This document shows, piece after piece, positions 35,461 to 44,101 of a DNA stretch of 64,000 nucleotides. The position numbers and the translations under genes were made by a program. A model generated the notes under the pieces. That model did not search any database. It was not told the DNA's origin and saw only the letters and a list, made by a program, of their open reading frames with translations. Within the stretch, counting starts at the first letter, position 1. Every line of letters starts with the position of its first letter. This DNA is from Streptomyces sp. TSRI0281 (lineage in GTDB: Bacteria; Actinomycetota; Actinomycetes; Streptomycetales; Streptomycetaceae), in assembly GCF_001905125.1 (NCBI RefSeq), contig NZ_LWLE01000037.1, positions 310,001 through 374,000 of the forward strand. The letters run 5' to 3'.

Positions 35461-36678
35461 TCAGGCCATGTCCCACACTCCCGGCGCGGTCGGCGGCAGC
35501 GTGACCAGACAGCGGTAGACGGCGTCCTCACGGAACGGGTAGCGCCGCTCCGTCTCCGGGTCGAGCCGTACGCCGAGCCCCGGAGTCCGCGGGGCGCACA
35601 GGTGTCCCGACTCCAGACGGAAGGGTTCGGCGAGGAGTTCGGCCCGCAAGGGGTAGCCGGGCATCGGCCACTCGGCCAGCCGCCCGCCCCCGGCGAAGGC
35701 CACATGGTAGTTCGCGGCCTGGCACACGGCGCTGCCCCAACAGTGGACGACCGGCTCGACGCCGTGCTCCCGAGCCCCGGCGAAGACGGCCAGCGCCTGC
35801 CGCGGGCCGCCGACGACGGTGACGTCCGGCTGCACCATGTCGTAGTACCCCCGCGCCATCCGCTCGGCCAACTCCTCGGCCGTGGACACCGTTTCGCCGC
35901 CCGCCACGGGGCAGCCCGCGGCCCGCCGGAGAGCGGGGTAGTCCGCCGTACGGGCCGGGCCCAACGGCTCCTCCAGGAAGTGCACCGGCTCCCGGGTCCT
36001 GGCCCTGACCGCGTCCAGGAACGCCAGTGTGTCCGCCGCCGACTGCCCGGGATCGGCCAGGTTCTGCGCCATGTCGATGGCGATGCCGACGCCGTGGCGC
36101 GCGGCATGCTCCAGCGTCCATACAGCCTTGTCCGCCTCGTGTCCGCGGGCCCTGATCTTGAACGTGCTGATGCCGAGTGCGGCGACGGCCTCGATCTCGG
36201 CACCCATCGCCGCGGGCGAGGCGGAATCGCCCCCACTGGCGTACAGCCGGATGCGGTCGGTGCGGCGGCCGCCCAGCACCTCGTACGCCGGTCGGCCCGT
36301 CCGCTTGCCGAGCGCGTCGACGAGGGCGGTCTCGACGGCCGACACGACATGCCGGGCGGCCCCCTGGAGGCTCCAGTACCCCGTGACGAGAACCATGTCG
36401 CGATACCGGCCGGCCAGATCGTCGGCCGGGCGTCCCACCAGGTAGGGGGCCATCAGCTCGACCGTCGACGTGAAGACCCGCGGTGCGAAGACCGCGAGGT
36501 ACGCCTCACCGAGCCCGGTCGTGCCGTCGTCCAGAGTCACCTCGACCAGGCCGGTCGTCCGCCACCCCGTGGGCAGGGACGTGATCACTTCGAGGTTCTC
36601 CGGATCCGCGTACGGGGCGCTGAGCAGCACCGGCCGGATCGCCGCGATACGTGCGCCGGGATCTGTGGGTTCGGTCAT
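35461..36678 (-). CDS. Mandelate racemase/muconate-lactonizing-type enolase superfamily enzyme
   Basis: A 405-aa enolase-superfamily protein. The N-terminal capping domain runs to about residue 140. In the barrel, STFKIRARG carries the catalytic Lys (KxR instead of KxK), IAIDMAQN and FLEEPL and AGGETV give the three metal ligands, and VVHCWGS supplies the His of the mandelate-racemase subgroup. Members dehydrate sugar acids (for example galactonate, gluconate or rhamnonate). The ATG is at 36678. The gene is the last of three in an operon with a 2-hydroxyacid dehydrogenase (12 bp upstream) and a PmoA-like protein. That context points to uptake-independent breakdown of a plant sugar acid. Exact substrate unknown. 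Confidence 0.88.
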   Translation of the reverse strand: MTEPTDPGARIAAIRPVLLSAPYADPENLEVITSLPTGWRTTGLVEVTLDDGTTGLGEAYLAVFAPRVFTSTVELMAPYLVGRPADDLAGRYRDMVLVTGYWSLQGAARHVVSAVETALVDALGKRTGRPAYEVLGGRRTDRIRLYASGGDSASPAAMGAEIEAVAALGISTFKIRARGHEADKAVWTLEHAARHGVGIAIDMAQNLADPGQSAADTLAFLDAVRARTREPVHFLEEPLGPARTADYPALRRAAGCPVAGGETVSTAEELAERMARGYYDMVQPDVTVVGGPRQALAVFAGAREHGVEPVVHCWGSAVCQAANYHVAFAGGGRLAEWPMPGYPLRAELLAEPFRLESGHLCAPRTPGLGVRLDPETERRYPFREDAVYRCLVTLPPTAPGVWDMA

Positions 36679-36690
36679 CCTGTCGTCACC

Positions 36691-37653
36691 TCAGAATCCC
36701 CGGGACCACTGCACGGTGTTGCGCAGCGGTGCCCCGGTCCCGTATCGCAGCCTGTTCTCCGCGAACAGATCGATGACCCGGCTGCTCTCGTCGTCCGAGC
36801 CGCCGGCGGTGTGCTGGGTGAGGACGACGTTCGGGCAGGTCCACAGCGGGTGCCCGGAGGGCAGGGGCTCCTGCTCGGTGACGTCGAGCACCGCGCCGCC
36901 GAGCCGGCCGGAGGCGAGTTCGGCCACCAGGGCGTCCTCGTCCACCAGAGATCCCCTCCCCGCGTTCACCAGGACCGCGCCGGGCCGGAGCCGGGCGAGC
37001 CGTCGCGCGTCGAGCAGACCGCTGGTCTCCGCGGTGCCCGGCAGAAGTCCGACCACCACGTCGAAGGACGGCAGTCGCTCATCGAGCTCCGCGAGGGTAC
37101 GGATGTCCCCCGCGCCGCGGGCGAAGTGCGACACGGCGCAGCCGAAGGGGCCGAGCAGTTCGGCCAGCCGCCGTGCGATGGACCCCCGGCCCAGGACGAG
37201 CACCCGCGCGCCGGTCAGCAGGCGCAGCCGGGGCCGCACCACGGGCTTGGCCCAGGTACCCCGCACACGGAGCCCGGACAGCTCATCGATGCCCCGGTGG
37301 AGCGCGAGGATGCCGGCCAGGCACGACTCGGCCACCGGGTCGGCGAAGAGGTCGCCGAGATTGGTGACGGTCAACCGCCGCCCCAGGAGAGCCCAGTCGA
37401 GCCCGAGGTAGCTGTCGATCCCGACCGAGGCGAGCTGCAGCCAGCGCAGCCGGGGCGCCGAGGCGACCCGGTCCGGCCGCGGATTGCCCAGGGCGACGTC
37501 GGCGTCGGCGAGGGCCCGCGCGTCGTCGGCGTCGGTGGTCCCCGGCTCCGCGAACCGGACCGGCCCGCTCCAGAGCCTGCGAAGGCGCGCCCGTTCATGG
37601 TCGTCGAGCGTCAACTCCACGTACAAGCAGGCGTCGTTCGTACGCGTACTCAC
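36691..37653 (-). CDS. D-2-hydroxyacid dehydrogenase of the sugar-acid operon
   Basis: A 320-aa NAD-dependent dehydrogenase. The Rossmann motif is VLVLGRGSIARRLAELL (GxGxxA instead of GxGxxG). The catalytic Arg lies in LVNAGRGSLVDEDAL, the Glu in DVTEQEPLP and the His in VLTQHTAGGS. It would reduce or oxidise a 2-keto/2-hydroxy acid generated from the sugar acid. The GTG at 37653 overlaps the stop of the PmoA-like gene (GTGA) and has GGAGG in the end of that gene, so the pair is translationally coupled. The operon partner downstream is the enolase-superfamily enzyme. Confidence 0.88.
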   Translation of the reverse strand: MSTRTNDACLYVELTLDDHERARLRRLWSGPVRFAEPGTTDADDARALADADVALGNPRPDRVASAPRLRWLQLASVGIDSYLGLDWALLGRRLTVTNLGDLFADPVAESCLAGILALHRGIDELSGLRVRGTWAKPVVRPRLRLLTGARVLVLGRGSIARRLAELLGPFGCAVSHFARGAGDIRTLAELDERLPSFDVVVGLLPGTAETSGLLDARRLARLRPGAVLVNAGRGSLVDEDALVAELASGRLGGAVLDVTEQEPLPSGHPLWTCPNVVLTQHTAGGSDDESSRVIDLFAENRLRYGTGAPLRNTVQWSRGF

Positions 37654-38615
37654 CACGGGTGCTCCTCCAGGTACGTCTCGATCCGCCTGCGGTCCCACGC
37701 GCCGTCCGCGACGGTGACGCGGTAGCGGCGGGCGAGGGTGTCGCCCGGCGCGAGTTCCAGTTCGTCGAAGAACGCGAAGGACGGGGCGACGGCGGCGAAG
37801 GGCTCATTGCGGACGAACCAGTGCGCGGGATGGGTGCCCCCCTTCCCCGTATGGTCGTTCTCCGGGGCGTGCCGGAAGATCAGCGTGCCGTGCCCGTCGG
37901 CGCCGTCGTGCTCCCCGCTGTAGGCGAGCCAGGGGGCCTGCGTCCCCATCAGTCCGGGCCCCTCGCCCTCCGGGCCGAGCACCCGCCCGCCCCGGAACGC
38001 GCGCGGCCCGCGCCAGAAGAGCCCGGTGTAGCCCGCGGCCTCCCGGCCGTGGGTGGTGGGGCTGCCGAAGCACAGCGGCTCGGCACGCCGGTTGGTGATG
38101 GCACTGGACCAGGTCAGGGTCCAGCTGCCGCCCGTTTCGGTGGTCGCCCCCGGGCCGGTGGGCGCATGGGCGTACTCCACATCGTGCACCTCGATACGGC
38201 GCAGCTCGTCCGCCCAGTGCGTACCGTCATGGTGACGCCAGCTCAGCCGCTCGGCGACGACCGCGCGCCCGTCCGCCGCCGTGACCTCGTCGAAGCCGAG
38301 GTGGGCCATGGAACCGACGCGTTCGGGCAACGGCACGTAATCCTGGCCGTGGACGTAGGTGTTGCCGCCCCACAGATTCTGTCCGGACAGATGGGAGGCC
38401 GTCATCTGCAGGCCCTTGTGCCATCGGTGGTCATGCGGACGGTAGTCGGTGACAACGTTATCGCCGAGCGTGCGGATGGGATGCAGATACGGCTTCGGGG
38501 CCTCCCAGGCCGCTTCCGGCCGGTAGACGTAGCTGATGAGATCGACGCCGCCGCTCTCGTCCGTGACCGTGATCCGGTCCCCGTGGGCATGCGTGATACG
38601 CAGTGGACTGCTCAT
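37650..38615 (-). CDS. PmoA-like (DUF6807) family protein
   Basis: A 321-aa beta-rich protein of the family misleadingly called PmoA or methane oxygenase in databases; it is unrelated to the true membrane methane monooxygenase subunit. Members occur in sugar catabolic clusters, often with LacI regulators and Gfo/Idh/MocA oxidoreductases. Conserved features include the N-terminal SYVYRPEAAWEAPKPYLHPI, the HDHRWHKGL histidine cluster, GSPTTHGREAAGYTGLFWRG and PAHWFVRNEPFAAVAPS. The His-rich centre suggests metal binding. Reaction unknown. The ATG at 38615 is 25 bp from a perfect LacI-type palindrome, so this is the first gene of a regulated three-gene operon. Confidence 0.8.
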   Translation of the reverse strand: MSSPLRITHAHGDRITVTDESGGVDLISYVYRPEAAWEAPKPYLHPIRTLGDNVVTDYRPHDHRWHKGLQMTASHLSGQNLWGGNTYVHGQDYVPLPERVGSMAHLGFDEVTAADGRAVVAERLSWRHHDGTHWADELRRIEVHDVEYAHAPTGPGATTETGGSWTLTWSSAITNRRAEPLCFGSPTTHGREAAGYTGLFWRGPRAFRGGRVLGPEGEGPGLMGTQAPWLAYSGEHDGADGHGTLIFRHAPENDHTGKGGTHPAHWFVRNEPFAAVAPSFAFFDELELAPGDTLARRYRVTVADGAWDRRRIETYLEEHPW

Positions 38616-38639
38616 GTCCGAGTCTCCTGTGGATACGCT

Positions 38640-38655
38640 TGGAAAGCGCTTTCCA
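38640..38655. promoter_or_regulatory. LacI-family operator palindrome
   Basis: TGGAAAGCGCTTTCCA, a perfect 16-bp palindrome with the central CG typical of LacI/GalR operators. It lies 25 bp upstream of the sugar-acid operon start, where binding would block transcription. No LacI gene is present in the window. Confidence 0.8.
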
Positions 38656-38911
38656 CGAACCTATGGCCTTCGCTCCGGAGACGTCAACAGCTCACGACGC
38701 CCGAGCGGAGGGGGCGTTGCCGGGGCTGCGGCACACGGTCGTGCCGCGCCGCACGGCCGGGCGGGCGGATGACCGGTTGCAAGACCGGCCGGGTGGCCGA
38801 CCGTGCCGACGTCAGGCCCGGCGCAGCTCCAAGAGGCGCTCACGCGTCCGCGCGTGGAGAGCCGGAGGACCGCTCACCGCTCCTGCCCGGCGTGCGGGTC
38901 AGACGCGCGGG
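38656..38911. other. 256-bp gap without recognisable gene
   Basis: GC-rich sequence between the LacI-type operator and the ArsR remnant. The operon promoter is expected at its left end. No protein remnant, hairpin of note or repeat was recognised. Confidence 0.4.
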
Positions 38912-39180
38912 TCAGACGTGCGGGCCCGTTGTTCGCGGCGTTCGCGGCTCGGCGGGAAACAGGATCGGGCTGAGCAGGTACCGAGTGCGCTCCGGCGAGG
39001 GTTCACGGTTCATACGGGCCACGATCACGCTGCGCAAGTCGTTGATCATCTCGGCGATTTCCTCCTGGCTCAGCCAGAGCGCGTGCTGCCGGAAACCCAC
39101 CAGGTCCGCGGTCGGTTCGGCGCCGTCACGGTCGAGGTAGGCGTCGAATTCGGCCATCAAGGTGGCCATGGCCACGGCGA
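38912..39180 (-). pseudogene. 3-prime remnant of an ArsR-type winged-helix regulator
   Basis: The minus strand encodes MAEFDAYLDRDGAEPTADLV, then RQHALWLSQEEIAEMINDLR, VIVARMNREPSP and RYLLSPILFPAEPRTP. This is the C-terminal half of the winged-helix (ArsR-like) regulators commonly found beside actinomycete transporters and hydrolases. The DNA-binding N-terminal half is absent. Upstream of residue MAT the frame enters sequence antisense to the divergent hydrolase, marking a deletion junction at about 39180. The remnant cannot bind DNA. Confidence 0.7.
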
Positions 39181-39184
39181 AGCC

Positions 39185-39994
39185 GCGGCGGCCGTCGTCT
39201 TCCTGCCGGGCGCCGGGATGGTGGGCCTGGACTATCTGAACACTCACGACAAGGTGGCCGAGTTCACCACCAGCGTGCTCTACGACCGCGCCGGGACCGG
39301 GTGGAGCGCACGGGCCGAACTCCCCCGCACCGCCGCCGAGGTCGCCGACGAACTCCGCGCGGTCCTGCGCGCCGCCGGCGTTCCCGCTCCCTACGTACTG
39401 GTGGGCCACTCACTGGGCGGCGCCTACGCGCGCCGTTACGCGCAGCGCTTCCCCGACGAGGTGGCCGGGCTGCTCCTGCTGGACCCCTTCCATGAGGACC
39501 TTCACACGCACGGTCCCCAGGAGGCGCGGGAGAAGCTGGCGCAGATGCACGCCCGGGACGTGCCGGAGCTGACGCGGGAACAGCTCCTGCAAGCCCGTGA
39601 CCAGGTCGCACCGCTCTTCGGGACGTGGCCGCTCCCTGTCCGCGAACCGCTCATCGAGCACCACATCACGGCCGCGTGGAAGGCCGGGCTGCACGAGGAC
39701 CGGAATCTGTACGACGAGGTCGCCGACGAACTCCGGAACGCGCCGGACCTCCCGGATGTACCGCTGACCGTGATCACGGTCCTGGGGCACGACGACACCC
39801 AGGCCCAGCTGTGGTCCGCGCAGACCCTGCGAAGGATCAACGAGGCCAAGACCGCGCTGCACGCGCAGTTGGCCACCTCGGTCCCGCACGGTGAGCACCG
39901 GATCCTTGACGACGCCGGGCACGGCTGGCTTCACGAGGAGCGTCCGGATGTCGTGCTCCGGTCGATCCATGACCTGCGGGCCAGAACCGCGTGA
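39185..39994 (+). pseudogene. 5-prime-truncated alpha/beta hydrolase
   Basis: The frame reads AAVVFLPGAGMVGLDYLNTH, then LYDRAGTGWSARAELPRT and YVLVGHSLGGAYARRYAQRF, and ends with the catalytic His in DAGHGWLHEERPDV. It is a nearly complete alpha/beta hydrolase with nucleophile Ser in GHSLGG, Asp in the GHDD region and His near the end. The first 20-30 residues of the fold, including the first beta strands and a proper start, are missing. The next in-frame ATG (39218) lies inside the oxyanion-hole segment PGAGM and has no ribosome binding site. The N-terminus was lost together with that of the divergent ArsR gene. If translated from 39218 it would give 258 residues, probably misfolded. Confidence 0.65.
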
Positions 39995-40030
39995 CAGCCG
40001 GCGGAAACCGGCTCCGCTTCCTCCCCTGTC

Positions 40031-40075
40031 CCCGTCTCGTCCCGCCCCGTCTCGTCCCGCCCCGTCTCGTCCCGA
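40031..40075. repeat. 15-bp tandem repeat, three copies
   Basis: CCCGTCTCGTCCCGC repeats at 40031, 40046 and 40061 (the last copy differs only at its final base). It lies 37 bp after the truncated hydrolase stop, in an otherwise featureless 238-bp gap. Confidence 0.95.
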
Positions 40076-40232
40076 GGCCCCTCACCGACGGCGTACGCGC
40101 CCCTGAGCGGGAGTCGGGGATGTCCCCGGTCGTACCCGGAGTTCCCGCTGTGTGCCGTCCGCGGGCGCCGCGACGCTGCCAGTCTCGACGGGAGAAAGCC
40201 GCGTGACCTCCGACCACGGATGAGGAATGCCG

Positions 40233-41543
40233 ATGAGCGACGCAGCAGGCCGCCCGACACGCAGATCAGTACTGACCGCAGCCGGGGCGGCGGGACTTGT
40301 GCTCGCCACCGCGGGCGTGGCCGAGGCGCACACCCGCCCCCTCGATGCCCTGCCTGCGGGGGCAGGCCCACGATCGGCCACCGGAATCCGGACGGGCCGG
40401 GTACGGCTGACGCTGCCGAGGCCGGCCGGACCGCAGCACATCGGGACCCTCTCCCTGCACCTGATCGACCATGCGCGCCAGGACCCGTGGACGTCGCACC
40501 CGTCGCCGCGCGAGCTGATGGTCACCCTGTGGTACCCGGCCCGGAGCACCCGGGGCTTCCGGCGCGCCCCCTGGCTGCCACCGGTGGCGGCGGCTCAGTT
40601 CCGGCAGCAGATCAGCAAGGACCTGCGGACGCCGATGGACAACGTGGACTTCCCACTGACCCACGGTCATGAGGGTGCGCCCGTACGCCCGCACCCCGGC
40701 GGTCATCCGGTGATCCTCTTCTCCCCCGGCTACCGCGCACAGCGTGGGCTCAGCACCGCGCTCGCCGAGGATCTGGCCGGCCGGGGCTATGCGGTCGTGA
40801 CCATCGACCACACGTACGACAGTCAGATCGTGGAGTTCCCCGGCGGCCGACTGGAGCTGGGCCGGCAGCCGGCCCGGCCGACCGATGCCAACGTCAGGAA
40901 GGCGCTGCGGGTCCGTATGGACGACACCGGGTACGTCCTGGACCGACTCGCCGCGCTGAACGCCGGGAGGACGACGAATACCGCGCACAGCGGCAGCGGT
41001 TCGGGCGCCGGACACGGCCAGTTGCCCCAGGGGTTGCGCGGCTCCCTCGATCTGTCGAGGATCGGTATGTTCGGGCATTCGCTCGGCGGTGACACCGCCG
41101 CCGAGGTCATGGCACGGGACAGCCGTGTGCTCGCCGGTGTCAATCTGGACGGCAGTTTCAACGGAGCCGTCGCCGCCACCGGCCTCGACCGCCCGTTCCT
41201 GCTGATGAGCAACGCCAACCACGGGCGTCACAACGACCCGTCCTGGAAACAGTTCTGGTCACATCTGCGTGGCTGGCACCTCGAACTGCGCCTGCGCGAC
41301 TCGGGGCACCAGACCTATACCGATCTGTCGCCGCTGGTACAGCAGTTGGAACGGGCGCTCACCCTCCCGCCGGAGGTGGTCGCCCAGTTGACCGCAAGCA
41401 TCGGTACGATCGACGCCGACCGGGCCGTCGCCGCCGAACGTGCCTATCTGGGCGCCTTCTTCGACCTCCATCTGCGCGGCCACGACAGCCATCTGCTGTC
41501 CGCACCGTCCCCGCGCTACCCGGACATCTCGTTCGTGCCGTAA
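40233..41543 (+). CDS. Exported alpha/beta hydrolase, PAF-acetylhydrolase-like
   Basis: A 436-aa protein with a twin-arginine signal (TRRSVLTAAGAAGLVLATAG, cleavage near AEA). The mature domain matches the platelet-activating-factor acetylhydrolase isoform II/lipase-like family. VILFSPGYRAQRG forms the oxyanion region, MFGHSLGGDTAAEV carries the nucleophile Ser, NLDGSF the Asp and LRDSGHQTYTDLS the His. The bacterial family hydrolyses ester bonds in lipids or polyesters, outside the cell. The ATG at 40233 is chosen because GAGGA lies seven bases upstream; an ATG six bases earlier is too close to it. It stands alone between decayed neighbours. Confidence 0.85.
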   Translation: MSDAAGRPTRRSVLTAAGAAGLVLATAGVAEAHTRPLDALPAGAGPRSATGIRTGRVRLTLPRPAGPQHIGTLSLHLIDHARQDPWTSHPSPRELMVTLWYPARSTRGFRRAPWLPPVAAAQFRQQISKDLRTPMDNVDFPLTHGHEGAPVRPHPGGHPVILFSPGYRAQRGLSTALAEDLAGRGYAVVTIDHTYDSQIVEFPGGRLELGRQPARPTDANVRKALRVRMDDTGYVLDRLAALNAGRTTNTAHSGSGSGAGHGQLPQGLRGSLDLSRIGMFGHSLGGDTAAEVMARDSRVLAGVNLDGSFNGAVAATGLDRPFLLMSNANHGRHNDPSWKQFWSHLRGWHLELRLRDSGHQTYTDLSPLVQQLERALTLPPEVVAQLTASIGTIDADRAVAAERAYLGAFFDLHLRGHDSHLLSAPSPRYPDISFVP

Positions 41544-41653
41544 CCGGGACGGCGGGGCAGCAGGGCGCGGGGCGGATCATCGATGCCGACACCCGCCTCG
41601 TCGCGGTCGTCGGCCGGCCCCTGCCCCGCAACCGCAGCGACGGCAAGGCAGGG

Positions 41654-41911
41654 GAAGAACGAGGAACGCCCCTGTCCGGCGGCCAGGCCATGCACCGGGC
41701 CGTGCGCGGATCCCGGATGGTCACCGTCGCCGGCGGAGAGGGGCACATCGTCACCGGCAGCAACTCCTGCGGGGACAGGAGCGCCACGGTCTACCCGACC
41801 ACGGGCAGGCTCCCGGCCAGGGACCTGACCTGCCGGGCGCCTGCTGGGCAGAAGGCGAAAACCCGCACGCTTCCCGGCCCGAATTCCCCGAGAACGCACG
41901 AACGTTTGTGA
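41654..41911 (+). pseudogene. C-terminal remnant of a TAP-like alpha/beta hydrolase
   Basis: One frame reads EERGTPLSGGQAMHRAVRGS then RMVTVAGGEGHIVTGSNSC and YPTTGRLPARDLTC. This is the C-terminal TAP-like domain of Streptomyces secreted tripeptidyl-aminopeptidase-type hydrolases, which reads as TPLAGARAMRRAL, a GHG/GHxV catalytic-His segment, a conserved Cys and GxLPxxxxxC. The catalytic His and both cysteines are visible, but the rest of the protein is missing and no start exists. It occupies the middle of the 560-bp gap 41544-42103, where nothing else but a hairpin is seen. Confidence 0.6.
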
Positions 41912-41932
41912 CCCTCAGCTGTCCAGGGGCTT

Positions 41933-41962
41933 GTGGGGCCTTCCACCGGCGGAAGGCCCCAC
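41933..41962. terminator. 12-bp perfect hairpin
   Basis: GTGGGGCCTTCC at 41933-41944 pairs with GGAAGGCCCCAC at 41951-41962 around ACCGGC. It sits after the TAP-like remnant and before the convergent gap gene. Confidence 0.7.
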
Positions 41963-42103
41963 CTCGCGTTCGTCACCCTCCGCGCCCTGCGCGGAGACCG
42001 CTACTGAACGTAGCCCCCTTGTCGAAGCGATCGCAGACTTGCCAACCCACTGCTGACGAACTGCCTTCGTTGCCGGCGAAGTCGCGGATCCTGGAACCCG
42101 GGA

Positions 42104-43549
42104 TCAGACCGCCGGGGCCGGGTACGTCGGGTATTCCACCCCGGAGACGTGCTGGACGACCCGGATGACCTGGCAGGAGTAGCCGAACTCGTTGTCGTAC
42201 CAGAGGTAGAGGATCGCGTTGTCGCCGTCGACCTTGGTGGCGCCGGCATCGACGATCGAGGCGTGGCGCGAGCCGATGAAATCGCTGGAGACCGCGTCGG
42301 GGGCGCTGATGAAGTCGATCTGCCGCCTGAGCGGCGAGGTCAGCGAGACGTCCCGGAGGTGGTCGAGGACCTCCTCGCGGGTGGTCTCGCGTGCGAGCCG
42401 CAGGCTGAGGATCGCGATCGAGACGTCCGGCACCGGGACACGGATCGAGCTACCGGTGATCGGCGCCTCCAGCTCGGGCAGCGCCTTGGCGACGGCCGAG
42501 GCGGCGCCGGTCTCGGTGATGACCATGTTGAGCGCCGCCGAACGGCCGCGGCGGTCGCCCGAGTGGTAGTTGTCCAGCAGGTTCTGGTCATTGGTGTACG
42601 AGTGGATGGTCTCCACGTGGCCGCGCAGGACCCCGTACTCGTCCGCCATCGCCTTCAGCGGCGGGACGATCGCGTTGGTGGTGCAGGACGCGCAGGACAG
42701 GATCTGCTCGTCCGGCTTGATCGTGCCGTGGTTGACGCCGTGCACGATGTTGGGGACGTCGCCCTTGCCCGGCGCGGTCAGGACGACCTTGGCGATGCCG
42801 GGACGCAGGTGCTTCGAAAGGCCCTCGCGGTCGCGCCACTTGCCGGTGTTGTCGATGAGGATGGCGTCCTTGATGCCGTACGCCGTGTAGTCCACCGACG
42901 TCGGATCGTCGGAGTAGATCATGCTGATCTCGTTGCCGTTGGCGATGATCCTGCTGTTCGCCTCGTCGACGGTGATCGTGCCCTGGAACTGGCCGTGGAT
43001 GGAGTCACGGCGCAGCAGCGAGGCGCGCTTGACGATGTCCTGGCCAACGCCCCTGCGGACGACGATGGCGCGCAGCCGCAGACCGTTGCCGGAGCCCGCC
43101 TTCTCGATGAGCAGGCGGGCGATGAGGCGGCCGATGCGGCCGAATCCGTAGAGGACGACATCGCGCGGTTCACGGCGCTCGATCTTGTCGGCGCCCGTGG
43201 CTCCGGCGACGGCCTCGGCGGTGAACTCCTCGACCGAGAGGCCACGCCCATCGGTCGCGTACGTCGCGGCGAGCATGCCGATGTCGATCTGGGACGGGCC
43301 GAGGTCGAGCGCGGTGAGCGCGTTCAGGAACGGCAGCGTCTCGGTGACCGAGAGCTCCTCACCGGCGATCTGCCGGGCGAATCGGTGGATCTTGAGGATG
43401 CTGACCACCGACTTGTTGACCAAGGAACGGCTGTGGAGCAGGACGGTGATGTCCCGCTCCCGGTGCAGCTTCCCGATGATCGGGATCATCGACTCCGCGA
43501 TCTCCTCGCGGTGCTTCCAGTTGGTGAACGCGTCTTCATTGACAGTCAC
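42104..43549 (-). CDS. gap: Glyceraldehyde-3-phosphate dehydrogenase, long N-terminal extension type
   Basis: A 481-aa protein. Residues about 125-470 are GAPDH: VVLYGFGRIGRLIARLLIE binds NAD(P), SCASCTTNAIVPP holds the catalytic Cys, and ETIHSYTNDQN, SSIRVPVPDVSI and WYDNEFGYSCQ are all conserved. The extra 125-residue helical N-terminus (NEDAFTNWKHREEIAESMIP to FTAEAVAGATG) marks the long GAPDH subfamily found in actinobacteria and proteobacteria alongside the normal glycolytic enzyme. It is thought to act in gluconeogenesis or redox balance. The GTG at 43549 has a modest GAAAGA upstream. An inverted repeat at 43595-43615 lies in the promoter region. Confidence 0.93.
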   Translation of the reverse strand: MTVNEDAFTNWKHREEIAESMIPIIGKLHRERDITVLLHSRSLVNKSVVSILKIHRFARQIAGEELSVTETLPFLNALTALDLGPSQIDIGMLAATYATDGRGLSVEEFTAEAVAGATGADKIERREPRDVVLYGFGRIGRLIARLLIEKAGSGNGLRLRAIVVRRGVGQDIVKRASLLRRDSIHGQFQGTITVDEANSRIIANGNEISMIYSDDPTSVDYTAYGIKDAILIDNTGKWRDREGLSKHLRPGIAKVVLTAPGKGDVPNIVHGVNHGTIKPDEQILSCASCTTNAIVPPLKAMADEYGVLRGHVETIHSYTNDQNLLDNYHSGDRRGRSAALNMVITETGAASAVAKALPELEAPITGSSIRVPVPDVSIAILSLRLARETTREEVLDHLRDVSLTSPLRRQIDFISAPDAVSSDFIGSRHASIVDAGATKVDGDNAILYLWYDNEFGYSCQVIRVVQHVSGVEYPTYPAPAV

Positions 43550-43594
43550 AGGTTTATCTTTCGAGCTAGGCGGCGCTCATATGGTAACCCGCTG

Positions 43595-43615
43595 CCGTTT
43601 TGATCATCCAAACGG
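43595..43615. promoter_or_regulatory. Inverted repeat upstream of gap
   Basis: CCGTTT at 43595-43600 and AAACGG at 43610-43615 flank TGATCATCC. On the minus strand TTGGAT within it could act as a -35, with TACCAT about 19 bp downstream as -10. Candidate operator-promoter overlap; weak. Confidence 0.3.
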
Positions 43616-43635
43616 TGTCGCCCCTCCAGCCGGTG

Positions 43636-43927
43636 TCACCTGGGCGGGATGTCGCGATCGGAGCCCGGGGCCGGGTCGGCGGCGGTCCGGTCCGGTGGCA
43701 CACGCGCGGATGCACCGGCTCCCTTGCCGATCGTCGCGAAACCGGGGGCCATCGCGAGACCGTCGACGGCGGCCGGGGGCAGCGGTGATTCCTTCAGGTC
43801 CGGCAGCGGAATCCTCCGGCGAGATGCCGGAGCCCGGGAGCGAACACCGGTGGGGCGCCGAGAGCCGCGTCAACAGCAGACGGTCCCCTTCCAGGGCGAT
43901 CGCGTATGCCGAGACGCGCGTCTGCAC
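43636..43927 (-). pseudogene. NUDIX hydrolase relic with internal deletion
   Basis: From GTG at 43927 the minus strand reads VQTRVSAYAIALEGDRLLL then TRLSAPHRCSLPGSGISPED, the first two strands of a NUDIX fold up to the glycine-rich start of the NUDIX box. Sequence then jumps, in another frame, to LPDLKESPLPPAAVDGLAMA, which looks like the C-terminal helix of the same family, and ends at TGA 43636-43638. The NUDIX box helix with its REx2EExGx residues is completely missing. The gene is inactive. Confidence 0.6.
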
Positions 43928-44101
43928 GGGACTTCGCACTGCCTGCCTCCGGAGGTCCGGGAACTCCCTCGGTAGCTTCGGCGGGTGATCAGTCGTACGG
44001 GTGTGGGCAAGGATGGCGCACGGTCGGCCTCGCAAGCCGGGTACCCGGTCGCGAGGCCGGCTCTGACGGATGCCGTGCTGTGGACGGCACTCATGGGAAG
44101 C

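Noticed and set aside
37650..38615. True methane/ammonia monooxygenase subunit PmoA
   Set aside because: The protein is soluble and beta-rich with no membrane helices; the name comes from a misapplied family label.
38615..38911. A LacI regulator gene next to the LacI-type operator
   Set aside because: No helix-turn-helix or periplasmic-binding-like frame exists in the gap; the regulator must be elsewhere.
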